Assembly (NCBI GenBank): GCA_006176705.1 | Contig: QRFJ01000023.1 | Location: 146,501-210,500, forward strand | DNA: 64,000 nt | Reading direction: 5' to 3' | DNA from: Cocos nucifera | Taxonomy: Eukaryota; Streptophyta; Magnoliopsida; Arecales; Arecaceae | Shown here: positions 1 through 12,241 of the stretch, in pieces | How positions within the stretch are numbered: the first letter of the stretch is position 1 | Layout: the number at the start of each line of letters is the position of its first letter | Notes under the pieces: generated by a model | The model's database searches: none | What the model saw: only the letters and a program-made list of their open reading frames with translations | Told to the model about the DNA's origin: nothing | Position numbers and translations under genes: made by a program

Positions 1-766
1 TCCATGAATTTAGGACTAATATTTCGACACTAACCATACTACCACGTAGAAAGGACTGCCAGTGCTCCTTGAACGCCAGAGCCAGGGGTAGCACAAAAAG
101 CTAGACTCCACCTTCAAGTTCGGAATTGAACTTGATGAGAAAATTCTCGCAATCCAATTATACACTCTTGGATGAGATATGGGCAAAGTTCATGAGGTGT
201 CCCTTTAATTATAACGCATGTCTTCTATCAGAGAGATATACAAAGATTAGGATGGACGTTATGTCCTATTAGAATTACAATAAAATATGATAGGAAACTC
301 GTCCATATCCTTTCACCGCATTGGAGGCCTTTATTTTGAATGCAGAACCAAGATTAATATCCTATAATAGTAAAAATTGGTGTCGGTTTAGTGTGCACCA
401 TATCCGGATGGGATCTAATGGGATCAAACACAACATCTTCTTCCTACAGGCCGATCTATGCTGGAGATTCTTGTAAATCACCATCGTTGTTTTGGCTAAC
501 TTGGTTTGTTATTTTGTTTTTGCTGTATATGTAGTATTTCACTGAAAGGTTCAAGCTAGAGGTTATTGTATAAAAGGATACTTCTATAGCTGTGTTTTGC
601 ATTAATAAAGTATTTCATCTTGTCACCAACAAAGAAGAAAAACACCACATCTTCTTCAAATTACTTTGTAGGAAAAACAAGAAAAAAATAGCATCTTGGT
701 GGGCTTTATCCAATGATTTTATTTGTTGCTTTCATCTCTGAAATAATGACTATCGTTTTGTTTCAG
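1..766 (+). other. Intron of the first CYP81-like P450 copy (partial)
   Basis: This stretch ends in a pyrimidine-rich tract and the acceptor tttcag at 761-766, just before exon 2. Parts of it align by eye with the introns of the two complete copies further right: the 'aacttgatg' stretch near 125, 'gggatcaaacacaac' near 420 and 'aaaaaatagcaccttggtgg' near 690. No exon 1 is visible, so exon 1 either lies left of the window or is lost. The intron is longer than in the other copies, partly because of an insert at 444-639. Confidence 0.7.
426..657 (+). mobile_element. Retroposed 3'-end fragment with target-site duplication, in the P450 intron
   Basis: An 18 bp direct repeat with one mismatch (426-443 and 640-657, aaacacaacatcttcttc) flanks about 196 bp that both paralogous introns lack. 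Those introns have the target motif once, near 13463 and 18913. The insert ends with aataaa (near 604), then about 25 bases, then an A-rich stretch at 631-642. A long direct repeat, a polyadenylation signal and an A-rich end are the marks of LINE-mediated retroposition of an mRNA 3' end. The source gene is not recognised. Confidence 0.6.
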
Positions 767-1384
767 AACCTAATAGCAGCTGGCACAGATACTTCTGCCG
801 GAACCATGGAGTGGGCAATGGCCTTGCTTCGCAACCGTCCAAAGGCATTGAAGAAGGCTAAAGCCGAGATAGACATGCAAGTGGGTCTTGCCCGCTTGGT
901 GACCGACCATGACCTTCTCAGTCTCCACTATCTCCAGAATATCATCGAAGAAACCCTTCGTCTATTCCCAGCAGGCCCTCTCCTCGTGCCACATGAGCCA
1001 TCCGAGCAATATTGTGCCATGCAAGAATATAGTGTTCTACGTGGCACGATGTTATTGGTGAATGCTTATGCCTTACAAAGGGATCCACAATTATGAATGA
1101 ATCCCTTGCAGTTTAGGCCAGAGAGATTTGATGAAGGAGAGGTGGAGGGATACAAGAACATCCCTTTCGGGTCTGGAAGGAGGAGGTGCCCAGGGGAGGG
1201 CTTGGCCATGAGAATTATGGGGTTAGCCTTAGGGTCTCTGACTCAGTGTTTTGAGGGGAAGAGAATCGGGGAGGAGGAGGTGGACATGATTGAAGGCTTG
1301 GGGCTTAGTATGCTGAAGGCAGAACCCCTGGAGGCCTTGTACAAGCCATATGGAAACATGATCCATGTTCTTTCTCAAATATGA
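767..1384 (+). pseudogene. CYP81-like cytochrome P450, exon 2 with premature stop
   Basis: This exon encodes the C-terminal 40% of an A-type plant P450: the I-helix oxygen-binding motif AGTDTS, the K-helix ExxR in EETLRLFP, the FRPERF motif, and the heme loop FGSGRRRCPGEG with its cysteine ligand. At 1094-1096 the codon is TGA where both paralogues have TGG (Trp of QLW). This in-frame stop sits before the PERF and heme motifs, so the product would lack the heme-binding cysteine. The frame resumes immediately after the stop and stays open to 1384, so the break looks recent. There is a one-codon insertion near 1010 relative to the other copies. Exon 1 is not in the window. A sequencing error or an unlucky allele at 1096 is the main alternative to a true pseudogene. 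Confidence 0.85.
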
Positions 1385-2846
<1,462 letters not shown>

Positions 2847-2949
2847 ATGAAGAAAAATCGAGAAACGGAATGAAGGTTAGTGCAAACATGGTTCGGGTTA
2901 TACCTATTGCCACCATAACTTTGGTAATATTCTCGGTTGCATGCTAAGT

Positions 2950-3959
2950 AAGTGTGCTTTGTTTCTAGTTGAGGAAAATCCTACAAAATGAAGTTCTCTT
3001 ATCGAAATTTGTCCAATAAGAAATCCTCCAATGCTTAAGTCAGCCAAAGTTAAGAAAACAGTGAAAGAAACCACGAAAGCGAGAGCCTAATAATAATAGA
3101 AAAAAACTTATCCTGATTCTCTTTTTACCTTCCTTTTTATAAGAGTAGAGTCAGTCCTTGTATTGTAACTTTCGTCCGTTCAGTTATCAGAATGTAGGAG
3201 TTATTAAATCTATCATTGACTATAATAGAGCAATTACTCTGGCCCACGATCTTTCCGTTACGAATAGTTAATGCCCATGTTATATATTAGTAACTATTTT
3301 GATTCCTAATCTTCTAGAACATGCATTACCATATTTTTATAGATATATACATAGTTTTTATACTTACCTCGGCCTACATCCAAGTAACATAGTTGGTAGA
3401 TCTTATGATGAGTAGTTGCATTTCCTGCCTAATACATTCGTGAATATAGATAATCATCAGTTCTCATCTAAATAGAGTAGTTGGTCTTCATCTAAGTATG
3501 AAACCCATGTCTGGACAAGATAATTGGTAATACTCCGAGTATGAAATCCTGAGTATTTTATGCCAATGCTTGCCCCTACTACCGAGTCCAAAATAGTACA
3601 AGGATATCAGACGAAGGGAGTTAGTCAGAATTTTGGATTTTACGTCTAATTTTTTGCCATTATTTGATACATCGCTTCTTTAGCTGCCTTCATTTATTCT
3701 TGTCTTGAAAAGGTGCATCCGACCATTTTGTCATTTCGCAAGTTGTGCAATAAATATGAGTATAGACTATGAAGCGATACTTTATAATGATTGCAGAAGA
3801 CTGTACAATCTGACGGATCATCCTCAGGCTAGTTGTAAATAGCCATGTGTCAATATTGGGTGGACTTAAAAGCTTTTCTTATAGATTTATCCTATGTGGC
3901 AAAATTATATCGATGGTACATCAAAGATTATCGGTGAAGATTGCTACCGTGTGTCAACA
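2950..3959 (-). repeat. Probable 3' LTR remnant of the first Tat-type element
   Basis: On the minus strand it would start TGTTGACACACGG at 3959, and a TATA-like ttataaaaagg lies near 3135-3145. With no second LTR in the window, the ends and even the assignment are inferred from position and composition only. Confidence 0.35.
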
Positions 3960-4264
3960 TCATCGAAAAAGATGAAGTTTAAGGTATCGATCTCAACCAT
4001 TCGGTCTTCTTACATATAGGGGAGTATTTTCTTCCCTTATGATCTTTTTTTTTTTGCAAATGTCGCCTTCTTCTTTGGGTTCTTCTTCCACTCTAGGCTA
4101 TAATCAAAAGAAAAGTTTTTCTCCATCGTGTTTGCCTTCGAAGTCACTCTAGCCTTTAAGGTCAATTCTTTTTTCTGTTTTCCTTTCTTTCTTGATCCAA
4201 GTTCTAGGTTTCGTTAGGTGTTCCTTTCTATTTATTCTCTGACTTCCCGTTTTTCCCACCTTTC

Positions 4265-6479
4265 TTGTTCTATAAATTGTCATCCTCTAGGAATGAGTCC
4301 GGTGGCAAGAACCTTATGAGAGATCAAGATTCTCAGGCCCCACCTTCTCATGATAGAGTTGAGCCAGTTTCTCAGAAAAATCCTAAGAAAGTGACAACTT
4401 CTTGTCGGACTCGGTCAGATTCTGAGGGGTTGGATTGTCAGCTGATAATTAAGAATCCTTTGAGTCCACTTCATGAGAGATTTGAGTTGTCGAAAATCGA
4501 TGTTCAGTGCTTGAAGGACCGATATCGAATCTTTAGCCGATATCAATTCCTGGCTCTAGGCCGAGGTGATCAAGTAACCCACCCATCGAATGGTCACATC
4601 ATCATTTATGAGGAATTTCTTTGGTCTGGACTTCACTTTCTACTTTATCCTTTTATCTACAATGTTTTAGATTTTTACCGAATTATCCTAGCTCAATTAG
4701 CTTCAAATTCTATTTGAATTCTCAGTTCTTTCATTATCCTTTATAATCTTCTTCGATTTGAACTGAGAATTTCCCTTTTTCAAGTTTTATTTTCTTCGAA
4801 AAAACATCCTTGGAAGAGAGGATGGTGGTTCTTTGGTCCCCAATATTGTCGTTAGTTTATTATTAGGCTTTCTTCTTCCATCTATGAATGAAAGAATAAG
4901 TTTTTCTTTGTTGCTGCTGATCACTTCTGCTCCCGATCTTTTCCTAAATAAGAATGGTATTATACACGACTAGGATAAAGAGCATTATAAACTATTGTTG
5001 GGTGTCAATATTCTGAAGTAGCAGCAATTATTCTCGGAGCAATATTTGTATGATGCCAGATTGAGTTCACTTAACTCTTAGATTGAGTTCCTTTCATTTA
5101 CCGAGTTTCTTTTTCATAAATATATTCTATTTTTCTATACTGACTATCTCTTTTGGCTTTGCAGACACAAAAGTTACTATAGAGTCCATCCGACGCATCG
5201 GTCAAAAGAGGCCCGATCGATCGGATTGGGGATAGTCTTCTTGAGAGCCTCTAAGAAAGAAATGCTGAGACCTACTTTGCTATCTATACCTGCTCCACCA
5301 TTAGACCTACTAGCTAGAGGTCCGAGCATCGTTCTTTCTGAAGAAGAGTACGACTTAGTGATCGTCGGGGCCATACCGTTGAGATCAGTCCCTTCGTCTT
5401 CAATCTCAGGCTCTACTCGAGCATTGTCTCCTCCATCCCTTCATCATCAACTGACCGTCGAAGGGGGTTCTTCAATGTCGGAATCGCCGAGGCCTAGCCT
5501 AGGAAAAGCAACATAGAGGTCTGAATTGCCAGTTGATCAACCCCCAACCGACTCCAAGGGGTTTATCACTCTAGGGATGCATGTCCCCAAGGATTCCACT
5601 ATGTTGGAGGATCATCGACTAGCTCGAAAGCTGAGGAAGATGATCGTGTTTCCTGCTGACTGGGAGAGGAGAAAGTCGTGCTTGCTGGAGGAGATCATCA
5701 GTGGGTGTTATACATTGCTTCTTTCGATAAGTTTGAATAATTTTCCAACTTTATTGTTTTCTTCATTCCTGAATTTCTTACTTAGACAAAATTATTTTAC
5801 TTTTGTAGTTGATGCACGACACCACAATCTTGTACGAGTGGCTAACCTACTGCTTCGATGGACTTAGCCACTCTTTGAAAGAGCAGGTCCAAGTTGCAAA
5901 TGCTCGGATCGAAGTTGCGGACCGCTAAAGAGTGGGAGAAGAAGTAACAAGAAGATATCGTTAGATTAGAGGCTGAGCAAGCTCCAGCTCGAGACAAGAT
6001 CACCACATTGGAGTCCTAGCCGAAGAATAAGGATGAGGAGGTCCGAAACTATAATGGGTTACTCATTGACCTCAAAAAGAAAGTTGACCTAGCCGAGATA
6101 GCCCTTACTGAAGCTAGGAAAAAATAAAAAAGACGTAGAAAGGACTGCTTGAGAGGCTGAAGACAAAGCTTCCACCACTAAAACTCATGTCCAAAAATCT
6201 ATTTTTTTGGTACTAGCTGAGGATAAGGCTTCTCAGAATTTTGAGGATGATGTTGCAAAAGGATCGATCGTTGCCTACAAGGTCGGCTTTAAGGACTGCA
6301 AAGCCATCATTGCTCGACTTCACCCTGAGTTAGATTTGAGTGGAGTGCATCCTGAGGGAGCCGAGGAAGAAGAAGAAGTTGCTCTTAAAGCTGCTGATCT
6401 TGCCGAAGGAGGGACTGCCCTAGCTTTCGATGTAGTGTCTCAATCAATTATGCAAAAACAAACTTTTGTAATGGAATGA
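4265..6479 (+). pseudogene. Antisense extra ORF of the Tat-type element ('putative gypsy-type transposon' protein), broken
   Basis: Pieces at 4265-4717, 5226-5516, 5526-5720, 5813-5930 and 6207-6479 read in the plus direction, opposite to pol. The first piece ends in a stretch with the spacing of the conserved plant domain known as 'putative gypsy type transposon' (PF04195): IYEEFLWSGLHFLLYPF followed by LAQLASNSI. The middle is charged and coiled-coil-like. The last piece contains YKVGFKDCKAIIARLHPELD and an acidic tail, typical of the C-terminus of these proteins. The function is unknown in the family. Stops and probable introns separate the pieces, so no protein is expected. The same kind of ORF appears at 20454-21367. 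Confidence 0.65.
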
Positions 6480-7039
6480 AACTTTTCCTTCTTCAGATCT
6501 TTCTCTTCACTATGTTTGTTGATTTGAATGATGAAATTGGTTAAGTATGATTATCAACATGTAATAAGTATGATTGCCTAACTTAATTATTGAAATATGT
6601 TCTAAGTTGATTCATTGGTTAGCAATCAAAATTTAACTTGGTTGTCAAAATGTTGGCTAATTAGACTTATCGGTATAACAAAGTCGGATGTCCAATTACT
6701 GTAAGTTATATTTTGTCTGACTTTAACCAGTTCATAATCATTTTATTTGGGGCTATTTCGAGCTACATTATTAATTGGGTATAAGCTGACTGATAATTTG
6801 TTGGGTCTTAGTCAACAATATTTTCATATGGTCGAGTGTTAGTCAATCATTTGATATGGCCAATTACCAAACAATTAGTTTTTATGCTAATCGATTGTCA
6901 TTACTTACAACTTATTGATATGACATAGCAAAAGTTGAAATATTTTGCATAAATGATTTATTACAAAATCATAGATTCTTGGCATTCCAAGTTTGAGAAA
7001 TTTTTGTATCATCTAAGTGAACGATCTCGTGGGTTTTTG
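6480..7039. other. AT-rich spacer inside the first Tat-type element
   Basis: Between the antisense ORF and the integrase end. It is rich in short related phrases (gttggctaatta, aattggtt, gtcggat), which suggests a decayed tandem repeat. No coding signal. Confidence 0.4.
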
Positions 7040-9955
7040 GTTATGGTACTTTTGAGATTCTATATGGGCCTTCCCAATCCACGATAGCTTGTCTTGAATG
7101 GTTGGCTTGGAGACTTCAGCTCTTCTGATTACAAAATCTCCTACTCAGAAGAGTTTAGGTTTCATCCGAGAATTATAATATCGGGCTATCCGTTGTTGAT
7201 TTGAAGCCATTCTTAATTGAGCTTACCTCTATGTTTCTTCAACTAAGTTCAAATCTTCACATCGCCGATTCGAGTTACTTGGCTCTTCATAATACTCTAC
7301 CCTTATCAATGATAATATGATTTTCAATACAATTATAGCCTCCATTCTAAATGCTAACCTAATCTCATATTTAGGCCTTAATGTATAGTTCTGTTGATTA
7401 TCTCGGCTTCTCTATTTGATTGTAGATGTTCTACCAAAATAAACTTGTGAATAATGTAAAGATTCTCATAAAATTCTTTAAAATTTGCATTATCGAATTA
7501 TCGATCATTATCCATGATGATTACTCACGGTATACCAAAATGATAGATAATTGATTTTCAAATGAAAATGTTATCTTCTTCTAGATTATCTATGCTAGTG
7601 GTTCTACCTCTACTCACTTGGAGAAGTACTTGATGGCAATGATGATAAATCTTCATTATCCACTCGTGGAAGAAAATAAACTGAGAATATTGACTCCCCA
7701 TTGGGTAAAGGGCCAAGGTGCTGAAATAGAGTTCGATGACTCACTGGTAATCTCTACATATCAGTGAATCTTTGATACTGATCGCATTTTTTTACTAATT
7801 CGGCTGCCTTCTCTTGTATAGTCGGCTAATAATATCCTTATCATTGTATTTTATAATACAATGATCTATCCTCTAGATGATTGCCACATATTCCTTCATA
7901 GACTTCTCGGAGAGCATAATCGGCTTTAGTAGGTCAGGAGCATTTAAGTAAAGAAAGAGAAAAAGATCTTTGATAGAGTTGCCCTTCTATGAGTACATAG
8001 GATTTGTTGAGCCTTCATAGGATTTGTTGGTAAAGTTCTGTCAGTTAAGTATCTAATAAATGGATCGATCCAACTCGATTTATATCTAACTTGGACTTGT
8101 TGAATTTCTTCTAGAATGTCGATACTCAGCATATTGAGCTGTTTGATCAAGATCTTTCTCAATTCATTGTATCCAAAAGTAGCAAGTCGGGATAAGGTAT
8201 CTGCTCGAGCATTTTTTGAATGCAGAATATGGAAGAGCTTGAAATAATCAAAATTGAATCTTAGAACTTGAAGCTTCTGGAGATATTTTGTGAGAGTCAG
8301 ATTCTGAGCTTCATATTCTCCTCAGACTTGTACAGTCACTAGTTATGCATCAATGAAAATTTTAAATCTTTTCACTGTAAGCTCTCTGGCTACTTTTATA
8401 CTAGCTATTAAGGCTTCATATTTGGCTTAATTATTGGACACCTTGAAAGTGAAGTAAAAAGCATACTCGGTGATGACTTCTTTGAAATTTGTCAAAATAA
8501 ACCCCACTCCATAGACTTGTGAATTGGAAGTTTCATCAACATGTAGAATCTATGCTGGTTTAGTATCTAGTTCTTTAGATTGATCTTGAACTGATTTATC
8601 CTCCGAGATAGTACATTCGATAATAAAATCAGCTAATACTTGAGTTTTTATTAAAGTTCGAGGAAGATAAGTGATATCGAACTTACAAAGTCGTATTGCT
8701 TATTTTGTCCAAGGTATCAGGTCATTGCAGAAGAGCTTTCAATGGTAGATCGATCAAAATCATCATAGAATAAGCTTGAAAATAAAGACGAAGTCATCGA
8801 ACTATGATGATTAATGTGTAGACCATTTTTTCTAACTCTAAGTAACTTATCTTGGTGCCATAAAGTACTTTGCTAGTATAATAAATAGACTTTTGTACTC
8901 TACTATCTTCTCTAGCTAAAATCGATTGAGCTTATAGCTTTTGAAAAGTTAGCCAAGTATATAAATAACTTTTCATCTATACTCAATTTTGATAATAAAG
9001 GATGCGAGCTTAAGTATTTCTTCAAATCTTCAAAAGCTTGTTGGCAATCATTCGATCAAGTTACATCTTTCATGTGCCTTAATGTTTTGAAAAATGAGAG
9101 ACATCATTCCATCGATTTGGAGATAAATCGGCTTAGAGATGTAATTGGTCTGGCTAGCTTTCGAATATCATGTTTAGAAGTTGGAGGCTTCATGTCGAGA
9201 ATCATCTTGATTTTTTTTTGGATTAGCCTCTATTCTTCATATTGTCACCATAAATCTAAGAAACTTTCTTGAGGTTACCCCAAAGACAGACTTAGTCTGA
9301 TTTAACTACTTCATCTGGTATCTCCTCGGTGTGTTAAAAGCTTCCTTCAAGTCAGCGATATATCAAGAAGCTTCGTTACTTTTTACTAATATGGTATCGA
9401 TATAAACCTCAATATTATGTTCGATTTGGTCTTTAAAGATCTTATTAACTAGTCGTCGGTAAGTTACTCCAATATTTTTAAGATCGAATCGTATGACTTT
9501 ATAATGGTACAAGCCTTTTTCAGTAATAAAAGCTACATTTTCTTCATCTTCGAAAGTCATTCAAATTTGATTATCGCTGGAGAAGGCATCCATAAAGCTT
9601 AAGAGTTGATGACCTGATGTAGCATCGACTAGCCGATCAATTCTTAATAGTGAAAAGCTATCCTTCAGATAAGTTTTATTAAAATCGGTGTAGTCGATAC
9701 ATATTCTTCATTTTCCATTAACTTTTTTGACCATCACTATATTTGCTAACCACTCTGGATAATGTATTTTTTGGATGAAATCCATGATCAACAATTAATT
9801 GACTTCTTTGTTAATTGCTTTTTATCTCTTTAGGATAAAATTTATTTTCTTTTGGCATACTGGCTTGCAATTTGGATCAACATTTAATTTTTGGATAATA
9901 ACGTTAGGAGGTATACTATATTAAGAAAAATATCTCAAGATTTAGTCCATAATAA
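7040..9955 (-). pseudogene. Ty3/gypsy pol remnant: RT, RNase H, integrase
   Basis: Minus strand. The RT piece at 9363-9560 has a 'D.KNIGVTYRRLVNKIFKDQI' type thumb sequence and a mutated active site (YIDT for YVDD) before LVKS. The RNase H part near 8347-8720 has recognisable HVDETSN and an EALIA.I stretch. The connection domain at 7944-8162 carries the SSWIDPFIRYL signature found before integrase in Tat elements. Integrase follows leftwards in broken frames. Many stops, no start and no gag: inactive. Confidence 0.7.
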
Positions 9956-10330
9956 ATCCAAAATGAGGTTCAAGATGATGAACGGAATCAAACAAGAAGT
10001 TACGCGGGAGAAAAAGACCAAAGCAAGTGGCATGATCCATGGATAGCTAGAAGGGCCCGCAAACCAGCGTAGACAGGTGCATGCCGGCAGTGCCCAGCAT
10101 TTTGGGCCAACATTTATACTATGAGTTAATTATGAAAGCACCTCCATTGTAAATCGCTTTAATTTCAATAGGGGTTTCCATATAATGATAGCACAACGTG
10201 GAATTTTCTAAAATTACTAATGGTGAGATAAGCAATGGAGAGAAATTCATTGAAAAAGAAATTACTACAATAGGACATGGAAATTTTTTTGCCTACTTAA
10301 ATCGTCCACATCCAGTGTTTCAAAGAGAAT
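9956..10330. other. Intergenic, nothing recognised
   Basis: Lies between the truncated gypsy element and the left edge of the tandem duplication. No ORF, repeat or RNA gene is visible. Confidence 0.5.
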
Positions 10331-11244
10331 GATCTTATTTAGATTCTATTCTGGCCTGTTAGAATCTACCACATATTTCAGTTATGGCAACTTCGTACAA
10401 GTTGGGCTGAAGCTTTGTTTATTTATTTTTTAATTAATTACGCTCTAAGGCAGGCTGATGTCAACTAGCTCATGGAACCTGGAGATTTATTTGGAGTAAA
10501 TATGGGAAAAAAATATAAAGGTCAACGGCATTAGATTCAACACCCCTTGCAAGCTCAAGGGAGTCAATGAGTTAGCCATCAATGTGCTCACAAATTGAAC
10601 TTGGTGATTCTCATGCATTTAAAAGAGTGTGCTTGTTGAAGGCATATTTGATCTTGCTCCCGCTTTAGAAAAGGGATCAAGTTTGAAGCCAAGTCTTCCA
10701 GCTTCTCCTAGAATATTCTTTACCATTTTTTTTTTAACCTTTTAGATATTTAGATAATGTTACTTAACACGCCCTAAGGTAGGATTGTATTTGTTGAGAT
10801 GAGAGATGCAAAACCATGCTAAAATCTAACAAGACATCTATTTGTATATGGTAGAGGTTTTACTTCCTTGATTGCAAAATTTAATATATATTGGTGTGCT
10901 TGGTAAAAAGAAAATGGGATGGCTAAGCAACACCTCTCATATATTATTCTTCAATATAGCTCTATTGCCATAAGCAATAACTTAGCTTGGCCACTTATTG
11001 AGACGTGGCTTTTGCAATTGCAACAAGAATTACATGCGATTCCTCTAGCATTACTGAAGGGAGCTTAAGAATTTCCTCTCCCTAAAATCATGAATTAACC
11101 TCATCCTTGAGGTGGTTTGTGGATTCTTCATTGCAGGCAATTTAGATAGAGAGCAGATTTTGTATTGCCACGTATCATTACATATTTTGCCGAGGATCTA
11201 TTGATCATAGAGATTTTTTATACTGCTATTGTAAGACAATGAGA

Positions 11245-11245
11245 A

Positions 11246-11281
<36 letters not shown>
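11245..11281. repeat. (GAT)n microsatellite
   Basis: About 12 uninterrupted GAT units. The same site in copy 2 (about 16717-16750) is shorter and starts with an imperfect unit. Confidence 0.9.
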
Positions 11282-11404
11282 AATTGTAAGATAATAAGCA
11301 CTTAGTTGGAGATCTAAATTTTTTAATGCTATAACTAAAGCAACTAGCTCCTAGTGGTTGGAGCTAATCTGATATATTTGTTGATCTTATCGATCGTTCA
11401 TTTA

Positions 11405-11540
11405 GAGTGTTAAAGATTAACTTTGATGGTGCAGTTAAAGGAACTCAAGTTGCTACTGATGGTGCAGTTAAAGGAACTCAAGTTGCTACCAGATTTATCA
11501 TTATATGTGGTAATGGAACAACTTCCCACCATGCATAAGA
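11405..11540 (+). pseudogene. RNase H-like fragment of a non-LTR element
   Basis: The translated stretch reads LKINFDGAVKGTQVAT and then a glycine-containing strand, the start of the plant RNase H-like domain found at the end of LINE-type proteins. In copy 1 a 33 bp segment (about 11425-11490) is tandemly doubled. It is a short isolated relic; the equivalent piece in copy 2 is at about 16880-16990. Confidence 0.5.
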
Positions 11541-11989
11541 AAAGATTCATGTCGGATAAGTATGTTACCTTCAGTCCCATTTTAGCACATAGTAGACCAG
11601 ATGCCTCTTCCAAACCTCTTATTCAGGCTGTCAAATCGAATTGTCATAGATTATTTAAGTTTGGTATTAAATGTCAAAGCTACAGTATCCATCGAGATTC
11701 GAATCTGGATTGCTTGGTTGGAAAAAAAGGCTTATTCTACTGGGCTATCATTTTGATTGGTTGGTTGGAAGATAATTTTTTTTTACCTAAAGAATATAAT
11801 GGCTTAGAAGGCGACAAGATGGACTTTTATAGCAACATACGCCTATCATGAGGACTTTTATAGCAACATACGCCTATCATGGAAACCAAGTGGCAAATTG
11901 ATTGGCAAGCCATTAAATGAACGGGGATTTTTTTCTTGAGAAGGGATGACCTGATCCTGATGTGGATCCATAGATAGCTATGGTGCTGC

Positions 11990-12045
<56 letters not shown>

Positions 12046-12241
12046 TGATCCGTATATTATTCCGGAAGGTGAATAGCTATCAATTTGGATGATCCGACAC
12101 ATGCCGGTGGACTTTCATTGGATGGCCCTCCATCTCCTGTGGTGGGGTGGTGGTCTTTTTTAGAAAACAAAAAAAAATCATCATTGTTATTTCACATCAT
12201 CGAAGGCAGCCGAGCCAGAGCGGTGGCGGAGGTCCACAAAA
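11541..12241 (+). promoter_or_regulatory. Upstream region of CYP81-like gene copy 1, with (TA)24
   Basis: Contains a doubled segment of about 30 bp (11817-11880) and a pure TA run at 11993-12040, about 200 bases before the start codon. Compared with copy 2, the TA run is expanded (24 compared with about 9) and short segments on both sides of it are missing. The TA-rich block could include the TATA element, but no transcription start can be fixed from sequence. Confidence 0.45.
11993..12040. repeat. (TA)24 microsatellite upstream of P450 copy 1
   Basis: A pure dinucleotide run of 48 bases, allelic in position to the shorter run at 17452-17468 in copy 2. Confidence 0.95.

Larger units (their letters stand above)
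2950..9955 (-). mobile_element. Decayed Ty3/gypsy (Tat-type) retrotransposon, truncated at its 5' end
   Basis: Read on the minus strand, this has RT (about 8930-9955), RNase H (about 8165-8900) and integrase (about 7040-7990) remnants in Ty3/gypsy order. An extra ORF on the opposite strand (4265-6479) sits between pol and the 3' end. That antisense ORF is characteristic of some Tat-lineage elements. Gag, protease, the PBS and the 5' LTR are missing; homology stops near 9955 inside RT. Frames are broken many times and the RT YVDD box reads YIDT. A 3' LTR probably occupies about 2950-3959, but its outer edge is not clear. Confidence 0.75.
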
